Shown: positions 36,511-48,821 of the stretch, piece by piece
How the letters are laid out: every line of letters begins with the position of its first letter
How positions within the stretch are numbered: position 1 is the first letter of the stretch
Source: Costus lasius
Lineage: Eukaryota > Streptophyta > Magnoliopsida > Zingiberales > Costaceae
NCBI GenBank assembly: GCA_027563935.2
Contig: CM050453.2
Coordinates: 10,496,001-10,560,000, forward strand
Reading direction: 5' to 3'
Length of the DNA stretch: 64,000 bases
Position numbers and translations under genes: made by a program
The notes under the pieces: model-generated
Seen by the model: the letters and a program-made list of their open reading frames with translations, nothing else
What the model was told of the DNA's origin: nothing
Database searches by the model: none

Positions 36511-37965
36511 TGATGCCGCCGCAAGTGCACGATTTTATCGAAGTAATAAATAAAAATTATTCCCAATGAGAATCTGGCGGTCAATTAACGATTATATAGT
36601 CGATCTATAGCTAGACGATTCAAGAAAACTTCGATGTGTGAGAGAGCAAAAGCAAGCGTTTCAAGTAGAAAACTTACGCAGAGAGAATTAGGACTGGGGT
36701 TTCACCACGTTGATAAATCAGAATTTAATAAAATAAATCTATATAAAGAAAATTAAAGCATTGAAAGGGATTTGTCCAAGTATACAGATTACCTCCTCTC
36801 GAAGTGTAATCTGGTACCTAATCACGATAATTTCCTACTCGTGATAATTATTGTAATTAGGCCCATTAAGTTCTATGACAAATCATAAAATCCTTCAAGT
36901 GAATTCAAACTACTAATTGAATTCACAGGTTTGAAAAGAATAAATCTGACATTGTAATTCACCTCTTGGTCCTTCTTGCGATGTCTCAAACGCAATAAAA
37001 TTTAACCAGAGTATTATAGCGGAACAAGTACAATTCTAATCAAATCAACTCACTAAAATTCCTAACAAAGATTATTACAAAAGGTTTAATTCATAAAACG
37101 TCAACGAGTTACGCCCTAAATCCCAAAAAAGAGGTTTAAGTGATCATGTTCTTCGAATACAACATGTAAAGTTGTGAATTTGACATGAAAACTTAATAAA
37201 ATTATAAGGAGACACTAGGAGAGTAGTGATAACCCTTCTCTTCGATCAGGAGATAAAAATTGAGCAACAAAATCTGTCCTTTCCATGATCTTCTCGTTGG
37301 AATTTCGCCCAGTTACCTAAATTCTCTCTAGCCACTGCTTGTGTCCAAATTCATCCAAAGAAGCCGTCCGAAACCCTTCCAAAATCCTTCCCTTTTATAG
37401 TTAAATCAGTATAGGACCCTTCTGGAAAGGTTTCTCCAAAATTTGGCTAAGTTTTGACTCGATTTGAGATTGAATCGAAGAGAAAACTGAGTTGGGTGGA
37501 AGTCTTCACGGCCCGTGATGTGTTCATGACTACAACCGTGAATGTTTATGTGAACAAAAATAGCTTCTTGTCGCTATGCGCTGAGTCACACACGGCCCAT
37601 GAACGGTTCACGGGTGTAGCCGTGAATCTTTTTATGCAAAACTGGGTTTTGGCGCAGAACTATTCCTTTGTGCAGCGCAATTCTCACGGCCCGTGATGGA
37701 CTCACGGCTGTGACCGTGAATATTTTGTTTGACTTCCGTTTGCTCAAGACTCAACGTGTAGCTTCGTTTTTTCCTCGGGAATCCTTCCGTAGCCTTAAAT
37801 CTCGTTAAATCCATCGTTTTTATCTACATTTTCATGAAAACCAAGAAAAGTGAAGATTTCATACAATAGGAGATAAAAAAGTTAAAAATTATATAAAATT
37901 ATTTAATTAAGCACAGAATATCATATAAAAGATAGGAAAAAATATGATATGAATGCAACTCATCA
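36511..37965 (+). mobile_element. Solo LTR of the TGATGCG family, copy 1
   Basis: A 1455-bp LTR begins TGATGCCGCCGCAAGTGCACG and ends GCAACTCATCA (first 20 bases or fewer compared with the other copies). Flanks are AGATT (36506-36510) and GGATT (37966-37970), a target duplication with one change. Three CACGGCCCGTGA-type units lie at about 37508, 37592 and 37684. It sits inside the reversed LTR of the same family. Confidence 0.85.
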
Positions 37966-38324
37966 GGATTGAACTATAAAATGAAAAATTTTGGTCAAAT
38001 TAAGGAGATTTTTTGAATGAATTTAGGAAGAGGTGGCGACTAGGGTGAAAAACTCAATTTTGGCGATTTCTAATGTAGGGATCACACGAAGAGGGCTGGG
38101 AATTTGTTCAATTTTCATCTCCTGACCGAATAAAAGAGTGATTCTTGATCTCTGTGTGTACTTGTAATTTGTTTATGTTTTTATGCTAAAATCAAGAGAT
38201 TACATGTTGTTCTTCGTAAACATGTTAGCTTAAACTCTTATTTTGGGACTCGGGCGTAACCTATATACGATCTTATGAAATGATTCATGAAATTATCTTT
38301 GTTTAAAAATTTTACTATGCTGAT

Positions 38325-38764
38325 TGTTAGATCATGCCATAAATCTTGCATTGAAATTGTATGAAAAAAAATCATTATATGAAGACATACCAGATTTTAT
38401 TAGTTCAGTGGATTTAACCGGAGTGATCTTCTAATTGACTGTGTCGTTCACAAGAGGTGCGGTGGCCAATGCGAACCAAATGAAAATCTCTCGACAACTT
38501 GTACACCTTAATTAGGGACGAAACCTGTATATAGGAAAAACTTAATATATATAATTACTTATCAGCCCATCATAAGTAAGATAATTATACCCTCAGGGAT
38601 TCTACACATAATTAAAAACCCCCTCCATACTTTAATGAATTTGATGATAATAATTAAATTAGAGATTAATTATACACGATTAATTATCTTAACACATGTA
38701 CGTCTATATGCCCACATGCAATTTATTATACATGTACATATTGCACAGTCCATAGATCCTAATA
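38325..38764 (-). repeat. 3' LTR of element A
   Basis: 440 bp, followed by ATTCCCCACTTGAACG, a polypurine tract in reverse. Aligns throughout with 48386-48821 but with many small differences, so the insertion is old. Confidence 0.88.
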
Positions 38765-39179
38765 ATTCCCCACTTGAACGAGGCAACCATGTACATACAC
38801 AATAAAACTTTTAATCACATATAAATCCCTAAAGCAATCTTTATATGTATATAACTATAGAAATATCATCTAAATCAATCTCGTCCATTAGTCTTATTAA
38901 TACAAGAACCAAAGGGGCGCTCATTGAAGTTATTCGTCAATTAGACCCATAGTGATCACATACATGACTCAATTGAATGGCATAGATCTAGTATATATGT
39001 GTAGCATGAAAACAACATAATGTGATAATGTCACGTTTTATTTTCAACTGGTCCAACTTTAACCAAATGAGATAAAGTACAGAGAAAAAAAAATAACATA
39101 ATTATAAGTATTAGCAAACATACAAGCCAACTCACCGATTAAAAGATATTACTGATAACACCCATATTTTCAACATGTT

Positions 39180-41710
39180 GATGAAAAGCCTTCGGCGCTA
39201 ATGCCTTAGTGTGAGTGGGTCTGCAACCACATAATTTGTTCCTATAAGTTCAATGGAAATGTAACTGCTCTGAAATCTTTCTTATACAATGAGGAACTTG
39301 ATGTCTATATGCTTAGACCTGGAAGAGCTCCTATTATTGTTTGAAAACAAGACTGCAGCAATGTTGTCACAATATAACCTGAGTGGTCTTTCTATACTTT
39401 TAATAATTCGCAGTCTTGAAATGAAATTATGTAGCCAAATAACATGATTGGATGTCTCAAAACATCAACGAATTCAACCACCATAGTTGAAGATGCAATT
39501 CATGTTTACTTGACATTTTTCCAAGATATTGCACCTCCAGATAAAGTGAATACGTAACTTGATATCAATTTTCGACTGTCTTGGCATCCAACAAAGTCAA
39601 AATCAGAAAACCCAATGATCTCAAGTTTATCCGACTTTCTGTATGTGAGCATATGGTCTTTAGTGTTTTTCAAATATCTGAATACCCTTTTGGCTGTAAC
39701 CCAATATTCTCTTCCTGGATTACTTTGATATCTGTCAAGTATTCCAATAATGTATACAAGGTCAGGACGAGTGCAAACCTATGCATACATTAAACTTCCT
39801 ACTGCCGACGCATAAGGGATGTTATCCATAAATTTAGAATCAATTTCACCCTTTGGACACTGCTTGAGATTGAATTTATCTCTTTAGCTACAGGGGTTTT
39901 AAGTGGTCTATTATTTTGCATGCCAAATCGTTGTAACATTTTTTTTCAACATAACCCTTTTGTGATAATCCTAAGATTCCTCGTGAACGATACGGAGAAT
40001 TTGGATCCCTAATACAAAAAATGTTTCACCTAGATCTTTCATTTCATATTACTTTAAAAGATATTTCTTAGTATCCTGAAGTAGTTGCATATCGCTACTG
40101 ACAAGCAAATTGTCATTCATATATAGAACTAGAAAAAATATATCTAGTCCTACTGAATTTATGATACACACAATCTTCAACATTATTCACCTCAAAACCA
40201 AATGAGAGAATTACCGGATGAAATTTTTGGTACCACTGATGAGAAGCTTGCTTGAGCCCATAAATGGATTTCTTTAATTTACAAATCAATTGATTAGTTT
40301 TGTCTGAATCTAATCTTTCTGGTTGTAATATATAAATTATTTCCTAAATGTCATCATTGAGAAAAGTTGTCTTAATATCTATTTAATGAAGCTCAAGATC
40401 AAAATGAGCTATCAAAGCCATAATTATTCTAAAAGTGTCTTTCAATTAAACCGGAGAGAAAGTCTCTTTATGATCAATGTTTTCCCTTTGGGTGAAACCC
40501 TTAGAGACAAGATATGCTTTAAATCTTTTCACATTGCCTTGTGAATCCCTTAGGTCTCACTCTTTCAAGCAATGGTATAAGATCTCAAACGTTATTGTCT
40601 TTCATAGATTGGATTTCTTCACCCATGATATCAATCCACTTTTGAACATTAGAACAATTAATTGCTTCATGGAAGATGAGTGAATCATCTCCCACTGAAT
40701 CAATATTATCTTGATGTTTTTGGAGAAACACAACATAATCACTAGAAATTTTCCTTTTCCTATCCCTTGTGGATCTCCTCAAAGGCTCTAGTTCATTTTG
40801 AGTTTGAGTTTGTTGAGTTTGATTTTTATGCTCCTCATAAACACTGGATAGAGGAATAGTTAGATATTCTCGATGGGTAGGAAGCTCAATAATGTCTTCT
40901 AAATGATGTTGTTAAAGGATATTTGGAATAAAAACTTGACCATTGCTAACAACAGCTATAGAAGGAATATTAACTAAATTCTCTTCTAAGACAGTCATTA
41001 GCCTCCCCCACCCCCACCCCAAACTCAATATCCTCAAAAAAATCTAGTATTTTTTGTCTCAAAAAAAAATTCTAGTTTTGGGATTATAGAATTTGGAACC
41101 CCTTGACTTTTCAGAGTATCCTAAAAAAAAGCTACTAATTTCCCTTTTTGTTAGTAATTTTAACTTTTATGCATTCAACACATTATCCAAACTTGAATAA
41201 TCAAGTTTCTCAATAATCCCCTCTAACTCAAACATATCAATTCTCCTTATGGAGATGTGACCCAAACGCTTATGTCATAATAAGAAGAATTTTTTTGTTG
41301 ATAATTTTCGTTGAGTGTATCTAGTTTCAGTGTCATGAGACTCATCATATGAATTTATTATGTCAGTAAATAAAGATTATTAATGTCAGATAAATAACTA
41401 GTTCCAACAAGTTTAGAATTGAGATAAACACTGCATTTTCTGTTACTAAATGAATAAACAAAATCTTTTGTGTCCAATACAGAAACTGAAACCAAATTCT
41501 GTCTAAAAGACGGTACAATAAATGTGTTTTGCAATTCTATAAAAGAAAAAAGTATTTAACAACAACCGAAATGCCCCTATGCCTAAAACTTTCATCGGAA
41601 TTTCGGCCCCCATATAGATGAATTTTTGTTCTTTACTAAGCTTTCTGAAGTTTAGGTAACCTTGCATAAAAACACTTATGTGGGTTGTAACATTAGAATC
41701 CAATCACCAA
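39180..41710 (-). pseudogene. Protease, RT and RNase H remnants of element A
   Basis: In reverse, 41703-41503 reads MDSNVTTHISVFMQGYL, matching the copia protease motif DTGATxHIS with DSN for DTG. At 40782-40585 comes RRSTRDRKRKISSDYV to KWIDIMGEEIQSMKDN, the start of copia RT. From 40560 to about 39190 further RT and RNase H motifs are visible: IDIKTTFLN for DVKTAFLNG, SIYGLKQASHQWY and SKHIDIKFLIV. The integrase between protease and RT is largely missing. Stops occur every few dozen codons. The lineage resembles Ivana/Oryco-type copia but is not settled. Confidence 0.78.
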
Positions 41711-43117
41711 GTGTTTCTAGAAACTGAACTATTAACTTCAGAATTAATGCAAAAAAAAAATTATTTAAATTGGCAAGCGGAAGCATTAATCACATTAATT
41801 GTAAAGAGAACCAATTACAAAACACAATAGCTTACATGTGCAAATAACAAGTAGTGAATAATAATATAATTTCATTTAGAAATAAGTAGAGTAACATTAA
41901 ATCTAGTCCAATCAAATGTTTAGCCTTTCTTTGGGTAAGTATTCACAATGGACACCTAATAATTATCATACACTCATTACCTGATGTGTATATAATTTTT
42001 TCTGTCAAACAACCGTCGCCTTTAGGTCGATAAATTGCTCACATGAAAAAGACACACCCTTACTTAATTTTTCATTATCAAAAAATTTTATACAACAGAG
42101 GTCACTTTGGTGACAATATTATAAAAAATCAATTGAAATAAAAATTAAATGCAATTTAACTTAATTATTTATAGTTAAAAAAGTTTTTATAGCAGAGGTC
42201 ACTTTGGTTACTATACTATGAAAATAACTTTAAATAGACTATTAAGTATGTTCAACCAAGATTATCCAAAATTAATCACTACCAGATGAAGTGTATAACA
42301 TGTATATGAATTGAGCATGATTTATTCAAATAAATAATGATATAGTAAACAAAATTATACTTTTATTTTTAACTCATGATGCTCAGAGAATATGATAATG
42401 TTCTAATAACATGCATGAACATTAAAACATATTTAGTTATACACAAAAATCCTACTATCATGAGATAAACAACAAAATTTTATCAATATGCAATAAAATT
42501 GGGCAGCACAGCACATCAGACTGCATAGCACAGCAAGCCATCACACAACATAGCAGGCCATCGCACAGCACAGCAGGCTACACAGCACAGCAAGAGCACA
42601 GCCTAGGCCCAAGCCGAGCAGAGCAAGGCTAGGTGCTATACCCAAACTGCTAGCCCAGAATTAGACCCAAGCCCACCATATTCGAAATCAAACTGAAAAA
42701 TTGGATCCAAAATTTGGTTTCGAAATCGGAAATTCCAAATTGGATCCGAAAGTTCGGATTCGAAATTGAAAATTGAAACTCAAAACTTGAAATTGGATAT
42801 GATTCGAAAACTTAAAATGGATTTGAAATCGGATCCTAAATTTGGATCCGAAATCAGAAAAGGAAGTGTGAAAACTGCCCTAATGTGTCACACGCGAATG
42901 CCGCTCGCGAACTCGCCGCACGCGATGCTTTCGTCGTCACTCATAGACTCGCTGCACGAGAATGCCAAACGCCGTTCGTCTTTCCAATGCCAGCTACCTT
43001 CGTCCGCTTGGGTTGTTGCCGCAACACGCGACTCATGTAGACTTTAGACGCCATCGACGATTGTCTTTCAAGTCTCGCCGACCCCAGCAAGTCCCTGCCA
43101 GCACTAGACAGCTAGAG
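41711..43117. other. Leader region of element A with simple repeats
   Basis: AT-rich sequence with no protein. It includes a duplicated CAGAGGTCACTTTGGT motif (about 42098 and 42194), a CAGCACAGCA-rich stretch (42503-42605) and a degenerate GGATCCGAAATTCGG stretch (about 42660-42870). A primer-site-like CTCTGATACCAAT closes it at 43118-43130. Confidence 0.5.
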
Positions 43118-43438
43118 CTCTGATACCAATTGTTACGACCATCTTAGTAAACAAACTATTTATTAACTTGTTGAGCTGATTTGCAACGTGACCTAATCTA
43201 TTAAAATGCTTAAGCCTAAGTTAACAATAGTAACCCCCTATTAGTGGTAGACATGTAAATATTAATTAGGTTGTAATTAGCTGTAAGTATATTTTATTGT
43301 TTTACCCTTTTGTATTAGCTGTAAGTATATTTTACAATTTCACCCTTTTGTATTAAACTTGTACCCGTTTAGGAATTTGTTTAAAAGGAAATCAAAGCTG
43401 TTGAGAGAGGCAGACTTTTAGGTTTCATAATTTTGTCA

Positions 43439-43451
43439 TGGTATCAGAGCC
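43439..43451 (+). other. Primer binding site of the Ale element
   Basis: TGGTATCAGAGCC is an exact match to the initiator tRNA-Met complement and begins directly after the left LTR. Confidence 0.9.
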
Positions 43452-43889
43452 AAGTTGTGATTAATCCTGGCGAGCAATTTTTTTCGTGGAATTTTGGAGG
43501 CGGCTTCAAAATTTTCTGTCGCATCAATTTTCCTTTTAGGCGGCAGCGAAATCACGATTTCGGCGTGCAATTCTTCTTCGACAGCAGTGAACAATTGATT
43601 TCACTCTTCTTAGATTTTGACAAAAGTTCGGTTTTGTTGATTTCGAAGGCAGCTTTGTTGATTGATTTCGGCTGGATTTCAGCAGCAAACAGAACTTGGT
43701 GTCGACAGTAGTGTTCGGCGGAATTTCTCTTCGATGAGGCTTCGTCGGAATTTCCCTTCGGCAAGGAGGCGTAAGGCGTTCGAATTAGGCTGTGAAGAAT
43801 TCAATTTGGGCACAGGAGGTCTCGGCTGTGAGTTATTTTTTGTTATTGCTTAATTATTTTTTATTAGGCAATTATTCTTAATCTCCATG

Positions 43890-44960
43890 GTGAGTTCTTT
43901 TGGCAAAGCATCGATAGAAACTCTATCTATAAGATTTACGGACAAAAACTATGTTGTATGGGAATTTTAATTTAAGATGTTTTTAAAAGAAAAAGAGCTA
44001 TGAGGTCACATAAATGGGTCTTCCTCTATTCCTAAAAATGACATTGCATCTAACACATGGGAAGTGAATGATGCTAGGATTATCTCTTGGATTCTGGCAT
44101 CTATTGAACCTCATATGGTAAATAATCTTTGCTCATTTAGTACTGCTAAGGAGATGTGAGATTATTTGAAACACATATATCATCAGGACAATACAGTAAG
44201 ACAATTTCAGTTGGAACTTGAAATTAGTAAATTTACTCATGGTAAAATGTCTATTCATAAATTTTATTCAGGTTTTATAAATCTATGGAGTGAATATAGT
44301 GGTATTATTTATGCTGGTGTTCCTAAAGAAGCATTAGCTAGTTTGCAACAAGTTCATGAAGTTAGGATGCGTGATCAATTTCTAATGAAATTGAGACTTA
44401 AATTTGAGATTGCTCGAGGTGGATTACTTAATAGATATCTTATTCCATCTTTAGACATTTGTCTTGGTGAGTTTATGCATGAAGAGCAACGTTTAGCCAC
44501 TCAATCAATCATTGGTGAGACTCACGGAAGCTCAGAGGTTGTCAATGTGGCTTATGCAGCACAAGATAAAAATCGGGGCAAAGGACATATGCAATGCTAT
44601 AGTTGCAAGGAATTTGGTCATCTGGCTAGAAATTGTAGCAAGAAATTCTGTAACTATTATAAACAAAAAGGACATATTATCAAGGATTGTCCAACACATC
44701 CAGAAAATAAAAGGGCAAAGGCTTACAAGGTAGTGCACATTATTATGCCAGATTTCACTACTTCTGCGAATGTTTCTGAGGCTACTTCTATTGCTGCAGG
44801 TCATAATCAAGTGATTATGACTCCTGAGATGGTCCACCATATGATTCTTTCTGCTTTCTCTACTCTTGGTCTTCAAGGTCGCGGAAAGCAAACTTCATCT
44901 ACATGGTTTGTTTATTCTGGTGCTTCTAATTATATGACTGGCTTTCCGGATTTCTTATGA
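43890..44960 (+). pseudogene. Gag and protease start of the Ale element
   Basis: Translation from the ATG near 43888 (MVSSFGKASIETLSIRF) shows the copia gag opening with KNYVVWEF, then three stops before 44166. The open block 44166-44960 continues gag (KHIYHQDNTVRQFQLE) and contains a double knuckle: CYSCKEFGHLARNC (CX2CX4HX4C) and CNYYKQKGHIIKDC, where the second cysteine is tyrosine. It ends in the protease region with WFVYSGASNYMTG, where the active DSGAS has become YSGAS. A stop follows. It is non-functional. Confidence 0.85.
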
Positions 44961-45980
44961 AATTTACATCCTTATCCTTATACTGGTCGACAACATATTC
45001 AAGTAGTCAATGGTGGTAGCCTTCCGATTACTACTGTTTGTGACATTAGTCACACTTTTAGTTATGTTTTTGTTGCTCCAAACTCATCAACTAATTTGAT
45101 ATCTGTTGGTCAGTTTGTGGAGAATCACTGTGATGCTCATTTTTCTCCTGCTAGCTATGTTGTACAGGATCAGGCTTTGGGGAAGGTGATCTCGAAGGGG
45201 CCTAGAGTAGGCAGATTATTTTTATTGCATTTTTTCATTCCCAGATCTTTAGCCTTATCTTCTGTTATCATTAATAATTAAGTTGAGCTTTAGCATAAAC
45301 GTTTAGGTCATCCGAATTATGTAATTTTATCTAACTTAATACAACATAGTTTTGTTGGCAATAATTTCAATTCTGCTTTGACATTTAATTGTGTTACATG
45401 TAAACTTGGAAAGAGTAAAACTGTCTTTTCTTAATTCTGGTAGTCGTGCAAAAGTGTGCTTTGATGTTATACATAGTGATGTTTGGGGTATTACTCTTGT
45501 TGTCTCTCATAGTCACTACCGTTATTTTGTAACATTTATTTATGATTATAATCGGTTCATTTGGATATATTTTTTACATACTAAATCTGAGGTCGTCCGG
45601 GTATTTCAAAGTTTTGTCGTTCTTATTGAGAATCAGTTTTCTATGCGCATTAAGATTTTGCGCACTGATAATGATGGTGAATACATGTCGCGTGAATTTC
45701 AGACTTATTTGCAAGAAAAAGACATTATCTCACAGAGGTCATGCCCTTATACTCCTTAGCAAAATGGGATGGCTGAATGCAAGAATTGTCATTTGTTGGA
45801 CATAGTTCGTACTCTTCTCTTACAGTCCTCCGTACCATCCAAATTTTGGGTTGAAGCGTTGACTACTGCTGTGTACTTGATTAATCGCTTGCCCTCTCAA
45901 TACTTGGGATTTGATTCTTCATTTTATAGTCTTTGTGGTATTTATCCTGGCTATCATATGCTCCACACATTTGGATGAGT
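44961..45980 (+). pseudogene. Integrase of the Ale element
   Basis: After the protease tail (ISVGQFVENHCD), the zinc-binding part reads HKRLGHPNYVILSNL and CVTCKLGKSKT. The core begins at FDVIHSDVWGI (first catalytic D). RTDNDGEYMSREFQ gives the second D, and NGMAECKN, where the family has NGxAERKN, gives the E. A stop precedes QNGMAE, and a frameshift lies near 45430 between the zinc part and the core. Integrase would join the cDNA to the genome; this copy cannot be made as one protein. Confidence 0.82.
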
Positions 45981-46229
45981 TTGCTTTATTCATTTACCTC
46001 TTCATGAACGACATAAACTTACTACTCAATCTATTCGATGTGCATTTATGGGTTATTGTACAAACAAAAGAGCTATGTTTGTTATGATCCTACTATTAAT
46101 TGTGTGCGTATCTCTAGAAATATTTTTTTTTTAGGAAGAATATTATTTTCAGCAGCAAGTTTTCTCAACTTTACCGATTCTCCTTTCTAATTTTGAGGAA
46201 GCATCATAGTCTACTAGGCGATTTATACC

Positions 46230-47268
46230 TGATATGGTCTATCAGCGACAACAAATTGTCTCTCCTCATTTTGTTCTTGAAAGTGATCCAGAGGTTCAAG
46301 TTCATACTGAGCCTGATATTGTGCATTCCCAGCGTTCCTCTCTCACTATTAAGCCTCCTGATAGGTATGGTTTTTCAGCTATTTTATCTAATACCGTCAT
46401 ATCCACCTCTTATTCTCAGGCCTCTACACAAGCTTGTTGGGTAAATGCTATGCGTGAGGAACTTCAAGCTCTTCAGGAGAATCATACTTGGGGCATTGTT
46501 CCTTGTCCCAGTGATGTTAAACCGATTAGCTGTAAGTGGATATATTTTATTAAGCTGAAGGCAGATAGTTCTCTTGATCGGTATAAAGCTCGTTTGGTGG
46601 CTCTTGGTAATAGGCAGGAATATGGCATCAATTATGAGGAGACTTTTGTCCCTGTTGTTAAAATGACAATTGCTCACCTTGTACTTGCTATTGCTAGATC
46701 TCAAGGGTGGCCTTTACGTCATATAGATGTTAAAAATGCATTTCTATATGGTGATCTAAAGGAGGCGATATATATGACTCCTCCTTCTGGACTATTTTAT
46801 ATATCTTTTTCTGATGTTTATAGGCTGAAACGATTTCTCTATGGATTGAAGCAAGCGCCTTGTGCGTGGTTCGATAAGTTTCGATCCACTCTTCTTGACT
46901 TCTCATTTACTCAAAGTCAATATGATTCATCTTTATTTTACAAGACTTCTATTGGTATTGTTCTTTTTCTGGTATATGTTGATGATATTGTTATCACTAG
47001 AGCTGACTTATCCTTGATATCAAAACTTCAAAATCATCTTCAACAATGTTTTCATATGAAGGATTTGGGATCTTTGCACTATTTCTTGGGTCTTGAAGTT
47101 TCTCGTACCTCAAATGGTCTTTTTCTACATCAACATAAATATATTGAGAACTTACTCACTTTTGCTGCTCTTCCAGAGGGTCGATCAGTGGATACTCTCT
47201 TAGAAGTGAATGTTAAATATTGTCAGAATGATGGGACGTTCCTTTCTGATCCTTCTTTATATCGATAA
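46230..47268 (+). pseudogene. Reverse transcriptase of the Ale element
   Basis: A 344-residue open block with the copia RT motifs intact: WVNAMREELQALQENHTW, CKWIYFIK, RYKARLVALG, DVKNAFLYGDL, LYGLKQAPCAWF and the catalytic LVYVDDIVIT. It ends SDPSLYR at a stop, where the family continues into RNase H. The upstream link to integrase is broken by frameshifts around 46000-46230. It is the best preserved part of this element. Confidence 0.88.
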
Positions 47269-47931
47269 CTTGTGGGCAGCCTGAATTATCCAACAATTAC
47301 ACAGCCAGATATTTGTTTTATTGTTCAACAAGTGAGTCAATTTATGCAGGCCCCTACACATATCCATTTAGCTGCGGTTCGTCGTATTTTGTGCTACTTA
47401 AAAGGGACTTCTACCACAAGCCTTCACTTTCCAGCTAATTCTTCACTTCGCTTGGTCGCCTATAGTGACGCTGATTGGGTTGGTTATTCTGACACACGAT
47501 GTTCTGTTACTGATTAGTGTATGTTTCTTGGTGATTCCCTTATTTCTTAGAAAAGTAAGAAACAAGATTGGGTGTCGAAGTCCTTTACCAAGTCTGAATA
47601 TCGAGCTATGTCTTCCACTTATTCTAAAATCATTTGGCTACGTGGGTTGTTAGGAGAGCTTGGGTTTCCTCGACTCGAGCCTACTTCCTTACACGTTGAT
47701 AATACTAGTGTCATCTAAATTGCTGTGAATCCTATGTATCATGAGCATACCAAACACATTAAAGTTGATTGTCATTACATTCATGAAGTTTATGATTCTC
47801 ATCTTTTTATTCTTCCACATATTACTACAGAACTTTAAATTGCTGATATCTTTACTAAAGCCCTCTCCAAGCCTCGTTATCAATTCTTAGCTACCAAATT
47901 GATGCTTATTAAGCATGACGCATCAATTTGA
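47269..47931 (+). pseudogene. RNase H of the Ale element
   Basis: GSLNYPTITQPDICFIVQQ starts the connection, then VAYSDADWVGYSDTRCSVT (catalytic D residues), KSEYRAMSS and LHVDNTSVI follow, ending with ADIFTKALSKPRYQFL. Four stops interrupt it. The purine tract before the right LTR follows at once. Confidence 0.82.
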
Positions 47932-48208
47932 GGGGTGATATTAGTGGTAGACATATAAATATTAATGAGGTTGTAATTAGCTGTAAGTATATTTTACTGT
48001 TTTACCTTTTTGTATTAGCTGTAAGTATATTTTACTATTTTACCCTTTTGTATTAAACCCGACCCGTTTAAGGATTTGTTTAAAAGGAAATCAAAGTTGC
48101 TGAGAGAGGCAGACTTTCAGGTTTCATAATTTTGTCACTCGCTAAGCCTTATATATTAAACTATCGTTTCTCCCACTTCCAATGTGGGACTAAACTCGGT
48201 ATATTACA

Positions 48209-48385
48209 ATCTCCCCCACTTAAGACTTGACGTCCTCGTCAAGCCTAAACCTTAACGCATGCTCAGGAATCATCCCTTAGTTAGCAACATGTGAGATCAA
48301 TTCAATGACGGCTCCACCACACTCGATATCCCTTTCCTATTGGTCTCTCACCATGTTTAGGATTAAGTTTTGCTCTGATACCAAT
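48209..48385 (-). other. Short internal region with polypurine tract and primer site
   Basis: 177 bp lie between the short LTR and the outer LTR of element A. They begin with a reversed polypurine tract and end with a reversed primer site (CTCTGATACCAAT, 48373-48385). There is no coding capacity. This size and layout match the interior of a TRIM element, except that the LTR on its right belongs to element A. Confidence 0.65.
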
Positions 48386-48821
48386 TGTTAGATCATGCCA
48401 TAAATCTTGCATTAAAATTATATAAAATAATCAATATATGAAGACATACTAGATTTCATTAGTTCAGTGGATTTAACCGGAGTGATCTTCTAATTGATTG
48501 TGTCGTTCACAAGAGGTGGGGCGGCCAATGGGAACCTAACAAAAATCTTTCAACTACTTATATACCTCAATTAGGGACCACACGTATATATATGAAAAAC
48601 TTAATGGACATAATTACTTATCAGCCTATCATAGATAAGATAATTATGTCCCAAGGATTCTACACATAATTAAAAGCCCCCTCTATATTTTAATTAATTA
48701 GATGACAATAATTAAATTAGAGATTAATTATACGCGATTAATTATCGAACGCATGTATGTCTACATGCCCACATGCAATTTATTATGCATGTACATGTTG
48801 CACAGTCCATAGATCCTAACA
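48386..48821 (-). repeat. 5' LTR of element A
   Basis: 436 bp, TGTTAGATCATG to GATCCTAACA, followed by the target duplication CTGAT at 48822-48826. Confidence 0.88.

Larger units (their letters stand above)
43239..48137 (+). mobile_element. Ty1/copia element of Ale/Retrofit type
   Basis: A 4.9-kb plus-strand copia element with short LTRs (43239-43438 and 47939-48137, about 200 bp) and a primer site TGGTATCAGAGCC at 43439. Gag, protease, integrase, RT and RNase H follow in copia order, and a purine tract TTGAGGGG precedes the right LTR. Small LTRs and total length fit the Ale lineage. The exact LTR start is unclear (TGATATTAG on the right, CCCTATTAG on the left), and the flanks CCCCC and CTCGC do not form a clear duplication. 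Confidence 0.88.
43131..48208 (-). repeat. Short unrelated LTR inside element A, split by the Ale element
   Basis: The two parts, 43131-43238 and 48138-48208, join into about 179 bp that starts TGTTACGACC and ends GTATATTACA. The left side abuts a reversed primer site (GATACCAAT) and the right side abuts a reversed polypurine tract (ATCTCCCCCACTTAAG). Its size fits a TRIM-type LTR. It does not resemble the outer LTRs of element A. Confidence 0.65.
38325..48821 (-). mobile_element. Ty1/copia element A, composite, with terminal LTRs and target duplication
   Basis: Outer LTRs (38325-38764 and 48386-48821) both start TGTTAGATCATGCC and end CATAGATCCTAA(C/T)A. The element is flanked by a perfect 5-bp duplication CTGAT (38320-38324 and 48822-48826). 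A primer site in reverse at 48373-48385 and a polypurine tract in reverse at 38765 place it on the minus strand. Inside are minus-strand copia protease and RT/RNase H remnants, and a second, unrelated LTR (43131-48208) preceded by another primer site. A later Ale element splits that LTR. Confidence 0.9.

Noticed and set aside
43239..48137. Functional copia element
   Set aside because: RT is open, but gag, protease, integrase and RNase H carry many stops and changed key residues.
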